From the NCBI GenBank assembly GCA_023460935.1, contig JAEWOI010000020.1, forward strand, positions 62,001-126,000: DNA of 64,000 bases, read 5' to 3'. The stretch comes from Actinomycetes bacterium. GTDB lineage: Bacteria; Actinomycetota; Actinomycetes; Propionibacteriales; Propionibacteriaceae. The position numbers and the translations under genes are program-made. Below are positions 18,557 to 26,974 of the stretch, in pieces (position 1 is the first letter of the stretch; each line of letters opens with the position of its first letter). The notes under the pieces are model-generated. The model was not told where the DNA came from. It did not search any database and saw nothing but the letters and a program-made list of their open reading frames with translations.

Positions 18557-18832
18557 TCAGCCTTCGTTGTCGTCGCCACCCCCGGGGCGGAGCGACTCCC
18601 AGATCTCCTTGCACTCCGGGCACACCGGGAAGCGGTCCGGGTTCCGGGAGGGCACCCACACCTTGCCGCACAGTGCGATCACCGGCGTGCCCATCACCAT
18701 CGCCTCGGTGAGCTTGGCCTTCGGCACGTAGTGCGAGAACCGTTCGTGGTCGCCCTCGTCCGGGCGCAGGTCGGTGCGTTCCTCGATGCGTTCCTTGAGG
18801 ATCGTGGTCGTCTGCGGGTTGTCGCTGGTCAT
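18557..18832 (-). CDS. DUF3039 domain protein
   Basis: 91 residues. Central ALCGKVWVPSRNPDRFPVC followed by PECKEIWE gives three or four cysteines in a CxnCxxC zinc-ribbon pattern; the first half (DHERFSHYVPKAKLTEAMVMGTPVIALCG) is the DUF3039 signature. It is widespread in actinobacteria and its function is unknown. The 197-bp gap between this gene and the MFS transporter holds nothing I can recognise apart from the promoter space of both. Confidence 0.85.
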   Translation of the reverse strand: MTSDNPQTTTILKERIEERTDLRPDEGDHERFSHYVPKAKLTEAMVMGTPVIALCGKVWVPSRNPDRFPVCPECKEIWESLRPGGGDDNEG

Positions 18833-19029
18833 CAGGCCCCCTTGGCGCGTCCCAACTGCCGGATCAGTCCAAACCTACCCAGTGCGGCGGACAGCAGGTA
18901 CACCAGTTGTCGGTTGGCGGCAGCGGCGCCGCCCGGGAGTAGGGTTGTGCGGCTCGACCGGGGGCATGCGGGCTCCGGCTTGGGATGCGGGCGGGACTAC
19001 GCGGCGATCGAAACGGCACGGGGGAGTTG

Positions 19030-20415
19030 ATGAGCGAAGGAACCCGGACTGGCTCCGGCTCAGCCGTCCACTCCCGCCGCGGGCTGATCGTGGGCCTGCT
19101 GCTGTGCGTGGTGGCGATCGCGTTCGAAGCCATGGCTGTGCTCACCGCGATGCCGGCCGCCGCCGCCGACCTGGGTGACCTCGACCTGTACGCCTGGGCG
19201 TTCACAGCGTTCATGATCGCCCAGACCTTCGCCATCGTCGCCGCTGGCCAGTTCAGCGACCGGTTCGGGCCGAAGCCGCCGCTGGTGGTCGGCTTCGTCG
19301 TGTTCGCTGCCGGGCTCGTGGTGGCAGCACTCGCACCGAACATGCTGGTGCTGCTCGCGGCCCGCTTCGTGCAGGGGCTGGGTGGCGGCACCATGAACCT
19401 GGCCGTGATGGTGCTGGTGGCCCGGGTCTTCGACGAGCGCGAGCGCGCCGACATGCTCACCGGCTTCTCCGCCGCCTGGATGGTGCCCTCCTTCGTCGGT
19501 CCGCCGGTAGCGGCGTGGCTGAGCGAATACCTCTCCTGGCACTGGGTGTTCTGGTCGGTGCTGCCGTTGATGGCGATCGCCGGCGCGCTGATCCTGCGTC
19601 CGCTGCAGCGGGCCGAGCTGCTGCCGCACGCCGACGTCCCGGCTGCCGGACGGCGCCAGCTGGTGTGGGCAGCGCTGGTCGCGGCGGGCGCGGCAGGGCT
19701 GCAGCTCGCCGGGCAGCGCATCGAGCCCTGGTCGCTGGCCTGGCTGGCGGCCGGGCTCGCGCTGCTGCTGTGGGGACTGCCTCCGCTGTTGCCCGCCGGT
19801 TTCCGGCCGGCCGGGGCCGGCCTGCCGTCGGTGATCGTGGTCCGCGCACTCACCGCCGGCACCTTCTTCGGTGCACAGACGTTCCTGCCGCTGCTGCTCG
19901 TGCAGGCAGAAGGCCTGCCGCTGGGATGGGCCGGGGCCATCATGACGATCGGCTCGGCCGGCTGGATGCTGGGCGCCTGGCTGCAGTCGCGGTCGTGGCT
20001 CCGGCTGCGTCGCGACCAGATCATCGTCGCCGGCGCTGCCAGCACGGCGCTGGGCGTGCTCGCCACCACGGCTGCCGGCTGGTTGCCCGGCCGCCTGCTG
20101 GCGCTGGTGGTGCTCGGCTGGGTGCTGGCCGGGCTGGGCATGGGCCTTTCGGTGGCCAGCACCTCGCTGGCCGTGTTCCAGCTGTCGGAGCCGGTCGCGT
20201 TCGGACGCAACACCTCATCGCTCCAGGTGGGCGAGGCGCTGGGCAACAGCATCGCCGCCGGCCTGGCCGGCACGGTGTTCGCCTTCGGCATCTCACAGGG
20301 CGACCAGACGCTCGGCTTCGGCGGCCTGCTGACCGCGATGTCGCTCGTCGCGGTGCTGGGCGTGCTCTCCGCGCTGCGGATCGGGCCGGTGCAGAACCAC
20401 TCGGTACGGCTCTGA
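19030..20415 (+). CDS. MFS drug-efflux-type transporter
   Basis: 461 residues with about 14 hydrophobic segments (DHA2-like). MFS motif A is GQFSDRFGPKPP after helix 2, and the helix-4 region reads ARFVQGLGGG. Substrates are probably lipophilic drugs or metabolites, exchanged for protons. Start ATG 19030 is preceded by GGGGAG. A MarR-family regulator with an operator palindrome lies directly downstream, a usual arrangement for inducible efflux pumps; the operator here sits between the two genes and in front of marR. Confidence 0.85.
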   Translation: MSEGTRTGSGSAVHSRRGLIVGLLLCVVAIAFEAMAVLTAMPAAAADLGDLDLYAWAFTAFMIAQTFAIVAAGQFSDRFGPKPPLVVGFVVFAAGLVVAALAPNMLVLLAARFVQGLGGGTMNLAVMVLVARVFDERERADMLTGFSAAWMVPSFVGPPVAAWLSEYLSWHWVFWSVLPLMAIAGALILRPLQRAELLPHADVPAAGRRQLVWAALVAAGAAGLQLAGQRIEPWSLAWLAAGLALLLWGLPPLLPAGFRPAGAGLPSVIVVRALTAGTFFGAQTFLPLLLVQAEGLPLGWAGAIMTIGSAGWMLGAWLQSRSWLRLRRDQIIVAGAASTALGVLATTAAGWLPGRLLALVVLGWVLAGLGMGLSVASTSLAVFQLSEPVAFGRNTSSLQVGEALGNSIAAGLAGTVFAFGISQGDQTLGFGGLLTAMSLVAVLGVLSALRIGPVQNHSVRL

Positions 20416-20449
20416 GCCACTGGAGCCGGCGTGGCCCCGGGCGATAAAG

Positions 20450-20463
20450 TCTCGACATCGAGA
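20450..20463. promoter_or_regulatory. Inverted repeat in front of marR, probable MarR operator
   Basis: TCTCGA-CA-TCGAGA is a perfect 6-bp inverted repeat 16 bases upstream of the marR ATG. MarR-family dimers commonly bind such short palindromes near their own start, so autoregulation is likely. Confidence 0.6.
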
Positions 20464-20479
20464 TAACCGGGGGTCGGGC

Positions 20480-20986
20480 ATGGCAGACGAGGTGGACCTG
20501 ATCCTGGCCGCCTGGGCCAGGGAGCTGCCGGCCGCCGACGTCACCCCGCTGGGGAGCCTTTCGCGGATCAGCCGGCTCGCCAAGCACCTCGACCGCGCCC
20601 GCAGGGAGGCGTTCGCAGCGCACCAGCTGGAGGTCTGGGAGTTCGACGTCCTGGCAGCGTTGCGCCGGCAGGGCAGCCCCTACGAGCTGTCCCCTGGCGA
20701 GCTGATCCGGCAGACCCTTTCTACCTCCGGCACCATGACCAACCGGGTCAACCGGCTCGCTGCCCGCGGCCTGGTCGTGCGCCAGCCCAACACCGACGAC
20801 CGTAGGGGGGTGCGGGTGCGGCTCACCACTGCCGGCCGGGAGCGGGTGCAGGGCGCCCTGGCCGACCTGCTCGCCTTCGAGCGCCGGGTGCTGGCAGCCA
20901 TCGAGCCGGACGAAAGGGAGCAACTGGCCACCCTGCTGCGCCGCCTGCTGGCGCCGTTCGAAGCCGACGCCGGTGGGTATGGTTAG
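20480..20986 (+). CDS. MarR-family transcriptional regulator
   Basis: 168 residues with a winged helix-turn-helix: recognition-helix region TLSTSGTMTNRVNRLAARGLV, then the wing RQPNTDDRRGVRVRLT, a strong MarR signature (DxRxxxxxLT). It probably represses itself and perhaps the upstream efflux pump in response to a small phenolic or drug-like ligand. The ligand is unknown. Confidence 0.88.
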   Translation: MADEVDLILAAWARELPAADVTPLGSLSRISRLAKHLDRARREAFAAHQLEVWEFDVLAALRRQGSPYELSPGELIRQTLSTSGTMTNRVNRLAARGLVVRQPNTDDRRGVRVRLTTAGRERVQGALADLLAFERRVLAAIEPDEREQLATLLRRLLAPFEADAGGYG

Positions 20987-21019
20987 CCGACCCGTCAGCT
21001 GATCCGGAGAGCCTGCCCC

Positions 21020-23185
21020 ATGGCCCTGTCCAACCCCTTCCTCGCCGAACTGGCCGAAGCCTTCGGCATCGCCACCGAGTTCTGGGACTGGAAGGGCCGC
21101 CAGACCGAGGTCAGTGACGAGACCGTGATCGCGATCCTGGCCGGCATGGACGTCGACGCCTCCGACCCGGAGCACGCCCGGGCAGCCCTTGAGGCGCTGC
21201 GGCTGCGCCCCTGGACCAGGCTGCTGCCGCCCTGCGTGGTCACCGAGCAGGGCAGTGCAAGGGTCGTGCACGCCCACGTCCCCCACGGCCGGTGGGTGCG
21301 GCTGGCCGTGCGCCTCGAGGACGGCGGCTGGCGGGACGTGCCGCAGGTGACCGACGACGAGCCGCCCCGCGAGGTGGACGGCGTGCTCACCGGCAGGGCG
21401 GCGTTCGAGCTGCCGGCCGACCTCCCGCTGGGCTACCACCGGCTGCAGGCCACGACGGAGGAGGGGCAGAACGAGGTGACCCTGGTGGTGAGTCCCGCCT
21501 TCCTCGGCTTCCCGCCCGCCATGGGCAGGAAGCGGGTGTGGGGGTACGCCACCCAGCTCTACAGCCTCACCTCCGATGGCTCCTGGGGGATGGGCGACCT
21601 GCTCGACCTCGCCGACCTGGCGACCTTCGCGGCAACGCAGCAGTTCGCCGGCTTCGTGCTGGTCAACCCGCTGCACGCAGCCGAACCGATGCCGCCGCTG
21701 GAGGCGTCCCCCTACCTGCCCACGTCGCGCCGTTTCGTCAACCCGCTCTACATCCGGCCAGAACTGGTGCCCGAGTACGCGGACCTGGACGAGCGAGCCC
21801 GCGGCCGCGTTGCGGCGCTGAAGGCGCAGCTGAAGGCCGACCTCGCCGGGCACGACCTGATCGAGCGGAACCTGGTCTGGACGGCGAAGGTCGAGGCGCT
21901 GCTGGTGATCTACGACCGGGGGTTGCGTCCGGCCCGCCGGATGGCCTTCCACGACTTCCTGCGCAGGGAGGGACGGGTGCTCACCCAGTTCGCCACCTGG
22001 TGCGCGCTGGTCAACGAGTGGGGCGAGGACTGGCGGCAGTGGCCGGCCGACCTGCGCCGGCCGTCCTCGCCCGAGGTCGCAGCCTTCGCAGAGGCCAACG
22101 CCGACATGATCATGTTCTACGCCTGGCTGCAGTGGATCGCCGACGACCAGCTGCGCGCAGCCCAGTCCGCAGCGACCGACGCCGGCATGCGGCTCGGCAT
22201 CATGAACGACCTCGCCGTCGGGGTGGGGGAGCGCAGCGCCGAGGCCTGGACCTACGGCAACCTGTTCGCGCGCGGCGTCCACGTCGGCGCCCCACCGGAC
22301 CACTTCAACCAGACCGGGCAGGACTGGGGCCAGGCGCCGTGGCGGCCGGACCGGCTGGAGGAGCTGTCGTACGCGCCGTTCCGAAGCATGGTCGCCGGCA
22401 TCCTGCGGCACTCCGGCGGGATCCGGGTCGACCACATCATGGGCCTGTTCCGGCTGTGGTGGATCCCGGCCGGGATGCCGCCCGGCCAGGGTGCCTACGT
22501 CCGCTACCAGCATGAGGCCATGGTCGGAATCCTGGCGCTGGAGGCTCACCGAGCCGGCGCGCTCGTGGTGGGTGAGGACCTGGGCGTGGTCGAGCCGTGG
22601 GTGCGCGACTACCTGCGCGAGCGCGGCATCCTCGGCACCTCGATCGCCTGGTTCGAGCGCGACGGCTCGGGACGCCCGCTGGCGCCGGAGCAGTGGCGGG
22701 AGTACTGCCTGGCCTCCGTCACCACCCACGACCTTCCCCCGACCGCCGGCTACCTCGCCGGGGAGCACATCCGGCTGCAGCACCGCCTCGGCCTGCTCAC
22801 GGAGAGCCTGGAGACCGAGCTCGCGGTCGCGGCCGGCGAGCGGTCGGCGTTCGTCGCGGCCCTGCGCGAAGGCGGCTTCCTCACCGCTGACCCGGCGAGC
22901 CCGGACGACATCGTCGACGCACTGCACCGCTACCTTGTGGCCACTCCTTCGCGGGTGTTGTGCGCAGCGCTGACCGACGCGGTGGGCGACCGGCGCACGC
23001 AGAACCAGCCGGGCACCACCGACGAGTATCCCAACTGGCGGGTGCCGCTGTCGGGGCCGGACGGCAGCCCGCTGAGCCTCGAACAGCTCTACCGCGACCC
23101 GCGCGCGTTCCGGCTGGCCGGCATCATGAACGGCTTCACCGCCCCGCTGGGACTGCCGCCGGCAGAGCCGGAGCTCCTCCTCTGA
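21020..23185 (+). CDS. malQ: 4-alpha-glucanotransferase (amylomaltase)
   Basis: 721 residues, GH77. Transfers maltooligosaccharide segments in maltodextrin and glycogen use. The nucleophile Asp is in IRVDHIMGLFRL, the acid/base Glu in VVGEDLGVVEPWV, and the third acidic residue in TTHDLPPTAGYLAGEH. An N-terminal extension of about 160 residues precedes the catalytic barrel, which is normal for actinobacterial MalQ. It is read in the same direction as marR with 33 bp between, but no functional link is evident. Confidence 0.93.
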   Translation: MALSNPFLAELAEAFGIATEFWDWKGRQTEVSDETVIAILAGMDVDASDPEHARAALEALRLRPWTRLLPPCVVTEQGSARVVHAHVPHGRWVRLAVRLEDGGWRDVPQVTDDEPPREVDGVLTGRAAFELPADLPLGYHRLQATTEEGQNEVTLVVSPAFLGFPPAMGRKRVWGYATQLYSLTSDGSWGMGDLLDLADLATFAATQQFAGFVLVNPLHAAEPMPPLEASPYLPTSRRFVNPLYIRPELVPEYADLDERARGRVAALKAQLKADLAGHDLIERNLVWTAKVEALLVIYDRGLRPARRMAFHDFLRREGRVLTQFATWCALVNEWGEDWRQWPADLRRPSSPEVAAFAEANADMIMFYAWLQWIADDQLRAAQSAATDAGMRLGIMNDLAVGVGERSAEAWTYGNLFARGVHVGAPPDHFNQTGQDWGQAPWRPDRLEELSYAPFRSMVAGILRHSGGIRVDHIMGLFRLWWIPAGMPPGQGAYVRYQHEAMVGILALEAHRAGALVVGEDLGVVEPWVRDYLRERGILGTSIAWFERDGSGRPLAPEQWREYCLASVTTHDLPPTAGYLAGEHIRLQHRLGLLTESLETELAVAAGERSAFVAALREGGFLTADPASPDDIVDALHRYLVATPSRVLCAALTDAVGDRRTQNQPGTTDEYPNWRVPLSGPDGSPLSLEQLYRDPRAFRLAGIMNGFTAPLGLPPAEPELLL

Positions 23186-23197
23186 CCAGGCAGCTCA

Positions 23198-23210
23198 CCC
23201 GCTGAGCGGG
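23198..23210. terminator. Possible bidirectional terminator hairpin between malQ and the DUF1349 gene
   Basis: CCCGCT-G-AGCGGG lies between the convergent stop codons, followed by further GGGCCCGGCCCGGGG self-complementary sequence. There is no T run, so factor-independent termination is uncertain. Confidence 0.35.
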
Positions 23211-23240
23211 CCCGGCCCGGGGCTGCGGACCCGGCGTGGG

Positions 23241-23837
23241 CTAGTGCAGCGCTGCGTCCGCCGGGCCCACCGCCCAGCTCAGGAAACGGGCTGTGAACCC
23301 GGCCCTGGTCGGGGCGCACAGGAACGGCCCGGCCGCTGCCTCCCCGCCGACGAACGGCGCCACGCGCACCAGCCGGAACGGCGCGTCCTCCACCCGCGCC
23401 CGCACCGTGAGCGAGTCCTCGGCCCGGCTCACCCGCACGGTCACCCTGCGGCCGTTCCAGTCCACCGGGGCCACGGACCAATCCGAGCGGCCCAGCGTCA
23501 GCACGGCGCCGAGGTTCAGCACGCCGTCCGCGAACTCGAGGCCGGCCTTCAGCCAGTGCTCGGCGTCGGCCCGCACCAGCACGCCGGCCTGGTCGAACTG
23601 CCCGGTGAAGTCGGTCTGCAGGGTCACCTCGACGGCCCGGCCCACCGCCAGCGGGCTGAGCAGCCCGTGGGCCGAGTCGTGGACGAAGCCGTAACTGGTG
23701 TGGCGCCAGGCGTCGGAGCCCTCGACTGCCGTCACCTCAAGGGCGTCCCCGGCCTCGACGGATGCCGCCGGTGGGTTCGTCCAGGCGCCCTGGGCCCAGC
23801 GGACGGGTTCCGCCGGGGGCGCCGGATGCGCGCTCAC
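23241..23837 (-). CDS. DUF1349 family protein
   Basis: 198 residues of the DUF1349 (concanavalin-like beta-sandwich) group: FVHDSAHGLLSP, VTLQTDFTGQFDQAGVLVRAD and HWLKAGLEFADG are the typical strands, then WSVAPVDW and FLCAPTRAGFTARFLSW at the end. The fold often binds carbohydrates, but no enzyme function is known. The GTG start at 23837 overlaps the pncA stop (GTGA), so it is the last gene of a pncB-pncA-DUF1349 operon. Confidence 0.82.
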   Translation of the reverse strand: MSAHPAPPAEPVRWAQGAWTNPPAASVEAGDALEVTAVEGSDAWRHTSYGFVHDSAHGLLSPLAVGRAVEVTLQTDFTGQFDQAGVLVRADAEHWLKAGLEFADGVLNLGAVLTLGRSDWSVAPVDWNGRRVTVRVSRAEDSLTVRARVEDAPFRLVRVAPFVGGEAAAGPFLCAPTRAGFTARFLSWAVGPADAALH

Positions 23838-24385
23838 CGGTTGAGGTGCACGCCGGCGGCGGTGAACTCGACGATCAGGTCGGGCACGCGCTCGGGTGAG
23901 ACCGCCGCCGTCAGGTCGAGCAGCACGGTGGTGGCGAAACCGTCGCGCACGGCATCCAGGGCCGTGGCCCGCACGCAGTGGTCGGTGGCGATCCCGCACA
24001 CGTCCACAGCCGTCACCTTCCGGTCCACCAGCCAGTCGGCGAGCTGGGTGCCGTTTGCGGAGCCCTCGAAGCCGGAGTAGGCGGCGGCGTACTCGCCCTT
24101 GTCGAAGACGGCGTCGAAGCCGGTGCCGGCCAGCGCAGGGTGCAGCTCGGCACCCGGCGTGCCGGCCACGCAGTGCACCGGCCAGGAGTCGACGTAGTCG
24201 GGGGTGGCGGAGAAGTGCGTGCCGGGGTCGATGTGGTGGTCCCGGGTGGCCACCACGTGGTCGTAGCCGTGGTCGCCGGACAGCAGCTCGGCGACCCGTT
24301 CGGCCACGGCCGCCCCGCCGGCGACGGCGAGCGAACCCCCTTCGCAGAAGTCGTTCTGCACGTCCACGACGATCAGCGCTTTCAT
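23834..24385 (-). CDS. pncA: Nicotinamidase
   Basis: 183 residues. Converts nicotinamide to nicotinate in NAD salvage. The isochorismatase-like catalytic triad is visible: Asp8 in VVDVQNDF, Lys in FDKGEYAAAY and the nucleophile Cys in GIATDHCVRATA. The metal-binding DHHIDPGTHFS segment is present. Overlaps pncB by 4 bp, so both salvage steps are co-translated. In mycobacteria PncA activates pyrazinamide. Confidence 0.94.
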   Translation of the reverse strand: MKALIVVDVQNDFCEGGSLAVAGGAAVAERVAELLSGDHGYDHVVATRDHHIDPGTHFSATPDYVDSWPVHCVAGTPGAELHPALAGTGFDAVFDKGEYAAAYSGFEGSANGTQLADWLVDRKVTAVDVCGIATDHCVRATALDAVRDGFATTVLLDLTAAVSPERVPDLIVEFTAAGVHLNR

Positions 24386-25755
24386 GGCTTCCTCACATAC
24401 GGGTTCTCGGTGGGCTCACCGAGGTTGTCCAACAGGAGCGTCGGGAGGGCCGGGTCGCCCTTCGACATCTTGTGCGCCGCCAGCGGCAGCTCCGCACGGG
24501 ACCGCTCGTGGCGCTCCCTTGCCGCCTCCAGCGGCTCGGCGCCGACCGGCTTTCCCTTGCGCATCAGCTCGACCAGCAGCGGCCGGTCGTTGCCGTCGTT
24601 CTCCGGGGGAGCGCCGATGCCGACCACCTCCGCCTCAGCCCTGCCCCTCGGCCCGAGCCGCCGCAACGCGAACTTGCGGCCACCGATCGAGACCTTGTCG
24701 ACGCTCTTCTTCGCCACGGGGAACAACTCGGCGTCCTTGCCCTCGCTCGTCGCCCTGGCCACCAGCTTGTACACGAAGCCGCAGGTGGGTGCGCCCGATC
24801 CGGTGACCAGCGAGGTGCCGACCCCGAAGCCGTCCACCGGAGCGCTGCGCAGCGCTGCGATCTGGTACTCGTCGAGGTCGGAGGTGACGATGATCCGGGT
24901 GTCCTCGGCGCCGAGTGAGTCCAGGAGCTTGCGGACGTCCGCGGCCAGCTCGGCCAGGTCGCCCGAGTCGAGCCGGATCGCGCCGAGCTTGCCCTTGCTG
25001 AGCCGCACCCCGGTGCGCACGGCCTCCTCCACGTCGTAGGTGTCGACCAGGAGGGTCGTGCCCTTGCCGAGCGTCTTCAGCTGGGCCTTGAACGCGTCCT
25101 CCTCCGAGTCGTGCAGGAGCGTGAAAGAGTGCGCGGCCGTGCCCGTCGTGGGGATGCCGTAGCGCCGGCCCGCCTCCAGGTTGGAGGTGGCGGCGAAGCC
25201 GGCGACGTAGGCCGCGCGGGCCGCGGCCACGGCCGCGTACTCGTTGGTCCGCCGGGAGCCCATCTCGATGCACGGCCGTTCCCCGGCCATCACCGTCATC
25301 CGGGAGGCTGCCGAAGCCACTGCGCAGTCGTAGTTGTAGATGCTCAGCAGCAGGGTCTCCAGAATGCACGCCTCGGCGAAGGTGCCCTCCACGATCAGCA
25401 GCGGTGAGCCGGGGAAGTACACCTCGCCCTCCGGGTAGCCCCAGATGCTGCCCTTGAACCGGTAGCGGCTCAGCCAGTCGGCCAGGTCGGTGTCGATGAC
25501 GTTCTGCTCGAACAGGAAGTTCAGGGTGGAGTCGTCGAAGCGGAAGGCCTGGATCGCGTCGAGGGCGCGGCCGACCCCGGCCACCACGCCGTAGCGGCGG
25601 CCCTCCGGCAGGCGCCGGGCGAACAGCTCGAACACGCTGCGGCGGAAGGCCGTCCGTGAGCGCAGTGCCGCCCGCACCATGGTCAGCTCATAGTGGTCGG
25701 TGAGCAGCGCTGTGGAGTGCGGCATCGTGCCCGACGGCGTCGTCATCCCGGTCAT
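24382..25755 (-). CDS. pncB: Nicotinate phosphoribosyltransferase
   Basis: 457 residues. Makes nicotinate mononucleotide from nicotinate and PRPP, the step after PncA. Start region LLTDHYELTMVRAAL, the active-site His loop GTAAHSFTLLHDSEEDAF, LVDTYDVEEAVRTG and the phosphate-binding LDSGDLAELAADVRK are all present. A start at internal Met codons a few residues later (for example the Met before PHSTALLTD) is possible. It is divergent from clpS. Confidence 0.93.
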   Translation of the reverse strand: MTGMTTPSGTMPHSTALLTDHYELTMVRAALRSRTAFRRSVFELFARRLPEGRRYGVVAGVGRALDAIQAFRFDDSTLNFLFEQNVIDTDLADWLSRYRFKGSIWGYPEGEVYFPGSPLLIVEGTFAEACILETLLLSIYNYDCAVASAASRMTVMAGERPCIEMGSRRTNEYAAVAAARAAYVAGFAATSNLEAGRRYGIPTTGTAAHSFTLLHDSEEDAFKAQLKTLGKGTTLLVDTYDVEEAVRTGVRLSKGKLGAIRLDSGDLAELAADVRKLLDSLGAEDTRIIVTSDLDEYQIAALRSAPVDGFGVGTSLVTGSGAPTCGFVYKLVARATSEGKDAELFPVAKKSVDKVSIGGRKFALRRLGPRGRAEAEVVGIGAPPENDGNDRPLLVELMRKGKPVGAEPLEAARERHERSRAELPLAAHKMSKGDPALPTLLLDNLGEPTENPYVRKP

Positions 25756-25811
25756 GCCGGTCAGCCTAATGGCGGGTCCCCGCCGGCCACCGGTGCTGGC
25801 ACAATGGCCGG

Positions 25812-26114
25812 GTGGCAGGGGAGAGCACCAAGGAACAGCCCGGCGGGGCCACGAAGACCTCGGAGCGTCCGGCCGAGTCGACGCTGACCGGGTGGGTCAC
25901 GATCGTCTGGGACGACCCGGTGAACCTGATGAGCTACGTCACCCATGTCTTCTCCACCTACTTCGGCTACCCGGAGACCAGGGCGACCGACCTGATGCTC
26001 CAGGTGCACAACGACGGCAAGGCCGTGGTGTCGACCGGCACCAGGGAGCAGATGGAGACCGACGTGGACGCGATGCACGGCTACGGCCTCTGGGCCACCA
26101 TGGAGCAGGGCTGA
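25812..26114 (+). CDS. clpS: ATP-dependent Clp protease adaptor ClpS
   Basis: 100 residues. Delivers N-degron substrates to the ClpA/ClpC-ClpP protease. The core VWDDPVNLMSYVTHVF and VHNDGKAVVSTGTREQMETDV is characteristic. The N-terminal 25 residues are an unstructured, charged extension as usual. GTG start. The stop overlaps the start of the DUF2017 gene (TGATG), a conserved pair in actinobacteria. Confidence 0.92.
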   Translation: MAGESTKEQPGGATKTSERPAESTLTGWVTIVWDDPVNLMSYVTHVFSTYFGYPETRATDLMLQVHNDGKAVVSTGTREQMETDVDAMHGYGLWATMEQG

Positions 26115-26668
26115 TGCGCGACTTCCGTCGGTCGGGGCCGACCATCCTGATGCGCCTGACCGACTACGAGGCGACCCTGCTGGAGTCGCTGGTGGAGCAG
26201 TACTCGGGCCTGCTGGAGGCGGACGACGCCGTGCCGGAGCCGGAGGACTCGTTCGCGCGCTGGCAGGCGGAACTCGCTGCGGACGACGCGCTCGACCACT
26301 CCGACCCGGTGATCGGGCGGCTGTTCCCCGACGCCTACCCCGGCGACGAGCAGGCGTCGCGGGAGTTCCGGCGGTTCACCCAGGCCCGGCAGCGGTCCGA
26401 CCGGCTGGCCAACGCAGAGGTGGTGCTGGCAGCCCTGCGCGAGAGCGATGCAGGCAAGCACCCGGTGCAGGTGCGGCTGATCGAACTGGACGGCTGGCTC
26501 AAGACGCTCACCGGGGTGCGGCTCAGCCTCGCGGTGCGGCTGGGCATCGAGAACGCCACCGACGCCGAACGCCTCGACTCCCTGCCCGAGGACGAGCCGC
26601 GCAGCTACATCTACCGGGTGTACGAGTGGATCGCCTACCTCAGCGAGAACCTGCTCGGGCTGCGCTGA
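26114..26668 (+). CDS. DUF2017 family protein
   Basis: 184 residues. DUF2017 proteins almost always follow clpS in actinobacteria, as here with TGATG overlap. Typical features are the early LTDYEATLLESLVEQY helix, DPVIGRLFPDAYPGDEQASREFRRFT and the C-terminal YRVYEWIAYLSENLLG. The function is unknown; the tight coupling suggests a role in N-degron proteolysis. Confidence 0.88.
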   Translation: MRDFRRSGPTILMRLTDYEATLLESLVEQYSGLLEADDAVPEPEDSFARWQAELAADDALDHSDPVIGRLFPDAYPGDEQASREFRRFTQARQRSDRLANAEVVLAALRESDAGKHPVQVRLIELDGWLKTLTGVRLSLAVRLGIENATDAERLDSLPEDEPRSYIYRVYEWIAYLSENLLGLR

Positions 26669-26713
26669 AACAACTGGTCTGACCAATATTTCGGAAAGTC
26701 CTGCGCATTCTTA

Positions 26714-26732
26714 TTCGGTTAGGCTAGCCTTA
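26714..26732 (+). promoter_or_regulatory. DtxR/IdeR iron box in front of feoA
   Basis: The 19 bases from 26714 match the established IdeR/DtxR consensus (TTAGGTTAGGCTAACCTAA) at 16 positions; the core is GGTTAGGCTAGCCT. The box ends 5 bases before the feoA start codon, so the iron-loaded repressor would block transcription or initiation directly. This predicts that the feo operon is switched on under iron shortage. Confidence 0.88.
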
Positions 26733-26737
26733 CGCAC

Positions 26738-26974
26738 ATGTACGTAGGCATCGAGCTGGGCAAGGCTCCGCTCAACACCGACCTGACCCTCGTCCGCGCC
26801 GATGCCCCAGAGCAGCAGCGCGAGCGGCTGTCCGCCCTCGGGCTCCGCGTCGGGTCCAGGTTCAGCCTGCTGCACCGCACCGCCGGCGGCGGCAGGGTGG
26901 TGCTGGTCGGCGGTTCGCGGATCGCGCTCGGGTCGGGCGTGCTGAACCAGCTCCGGGCGGAGGTGGCCAGGTGA
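26738..26974 (+). CDS. feoA: FeoA-like ferrous iron transport accessory protein
   Basis: 78 residues, a single SH3-like FeoA domain: RLSALGLRVGSRFSLLHRTAGGGRVVLVGGSRIALG. FeoA is thought to bind FeoB and support Fe2+ uptake. It is the first gene of feoA-feoB-feoC, and its stop overlaps the GTG start of feoB. An IdeR box lies right before the start. Confidence 0.9.
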   Translation: MYVGIELGKAPLNTDLTLVRADAPEQQRERLSALGLRVGSRFSLLHRTAGGGRVVLVGGSRIALGSGVLNQLRAEVAR

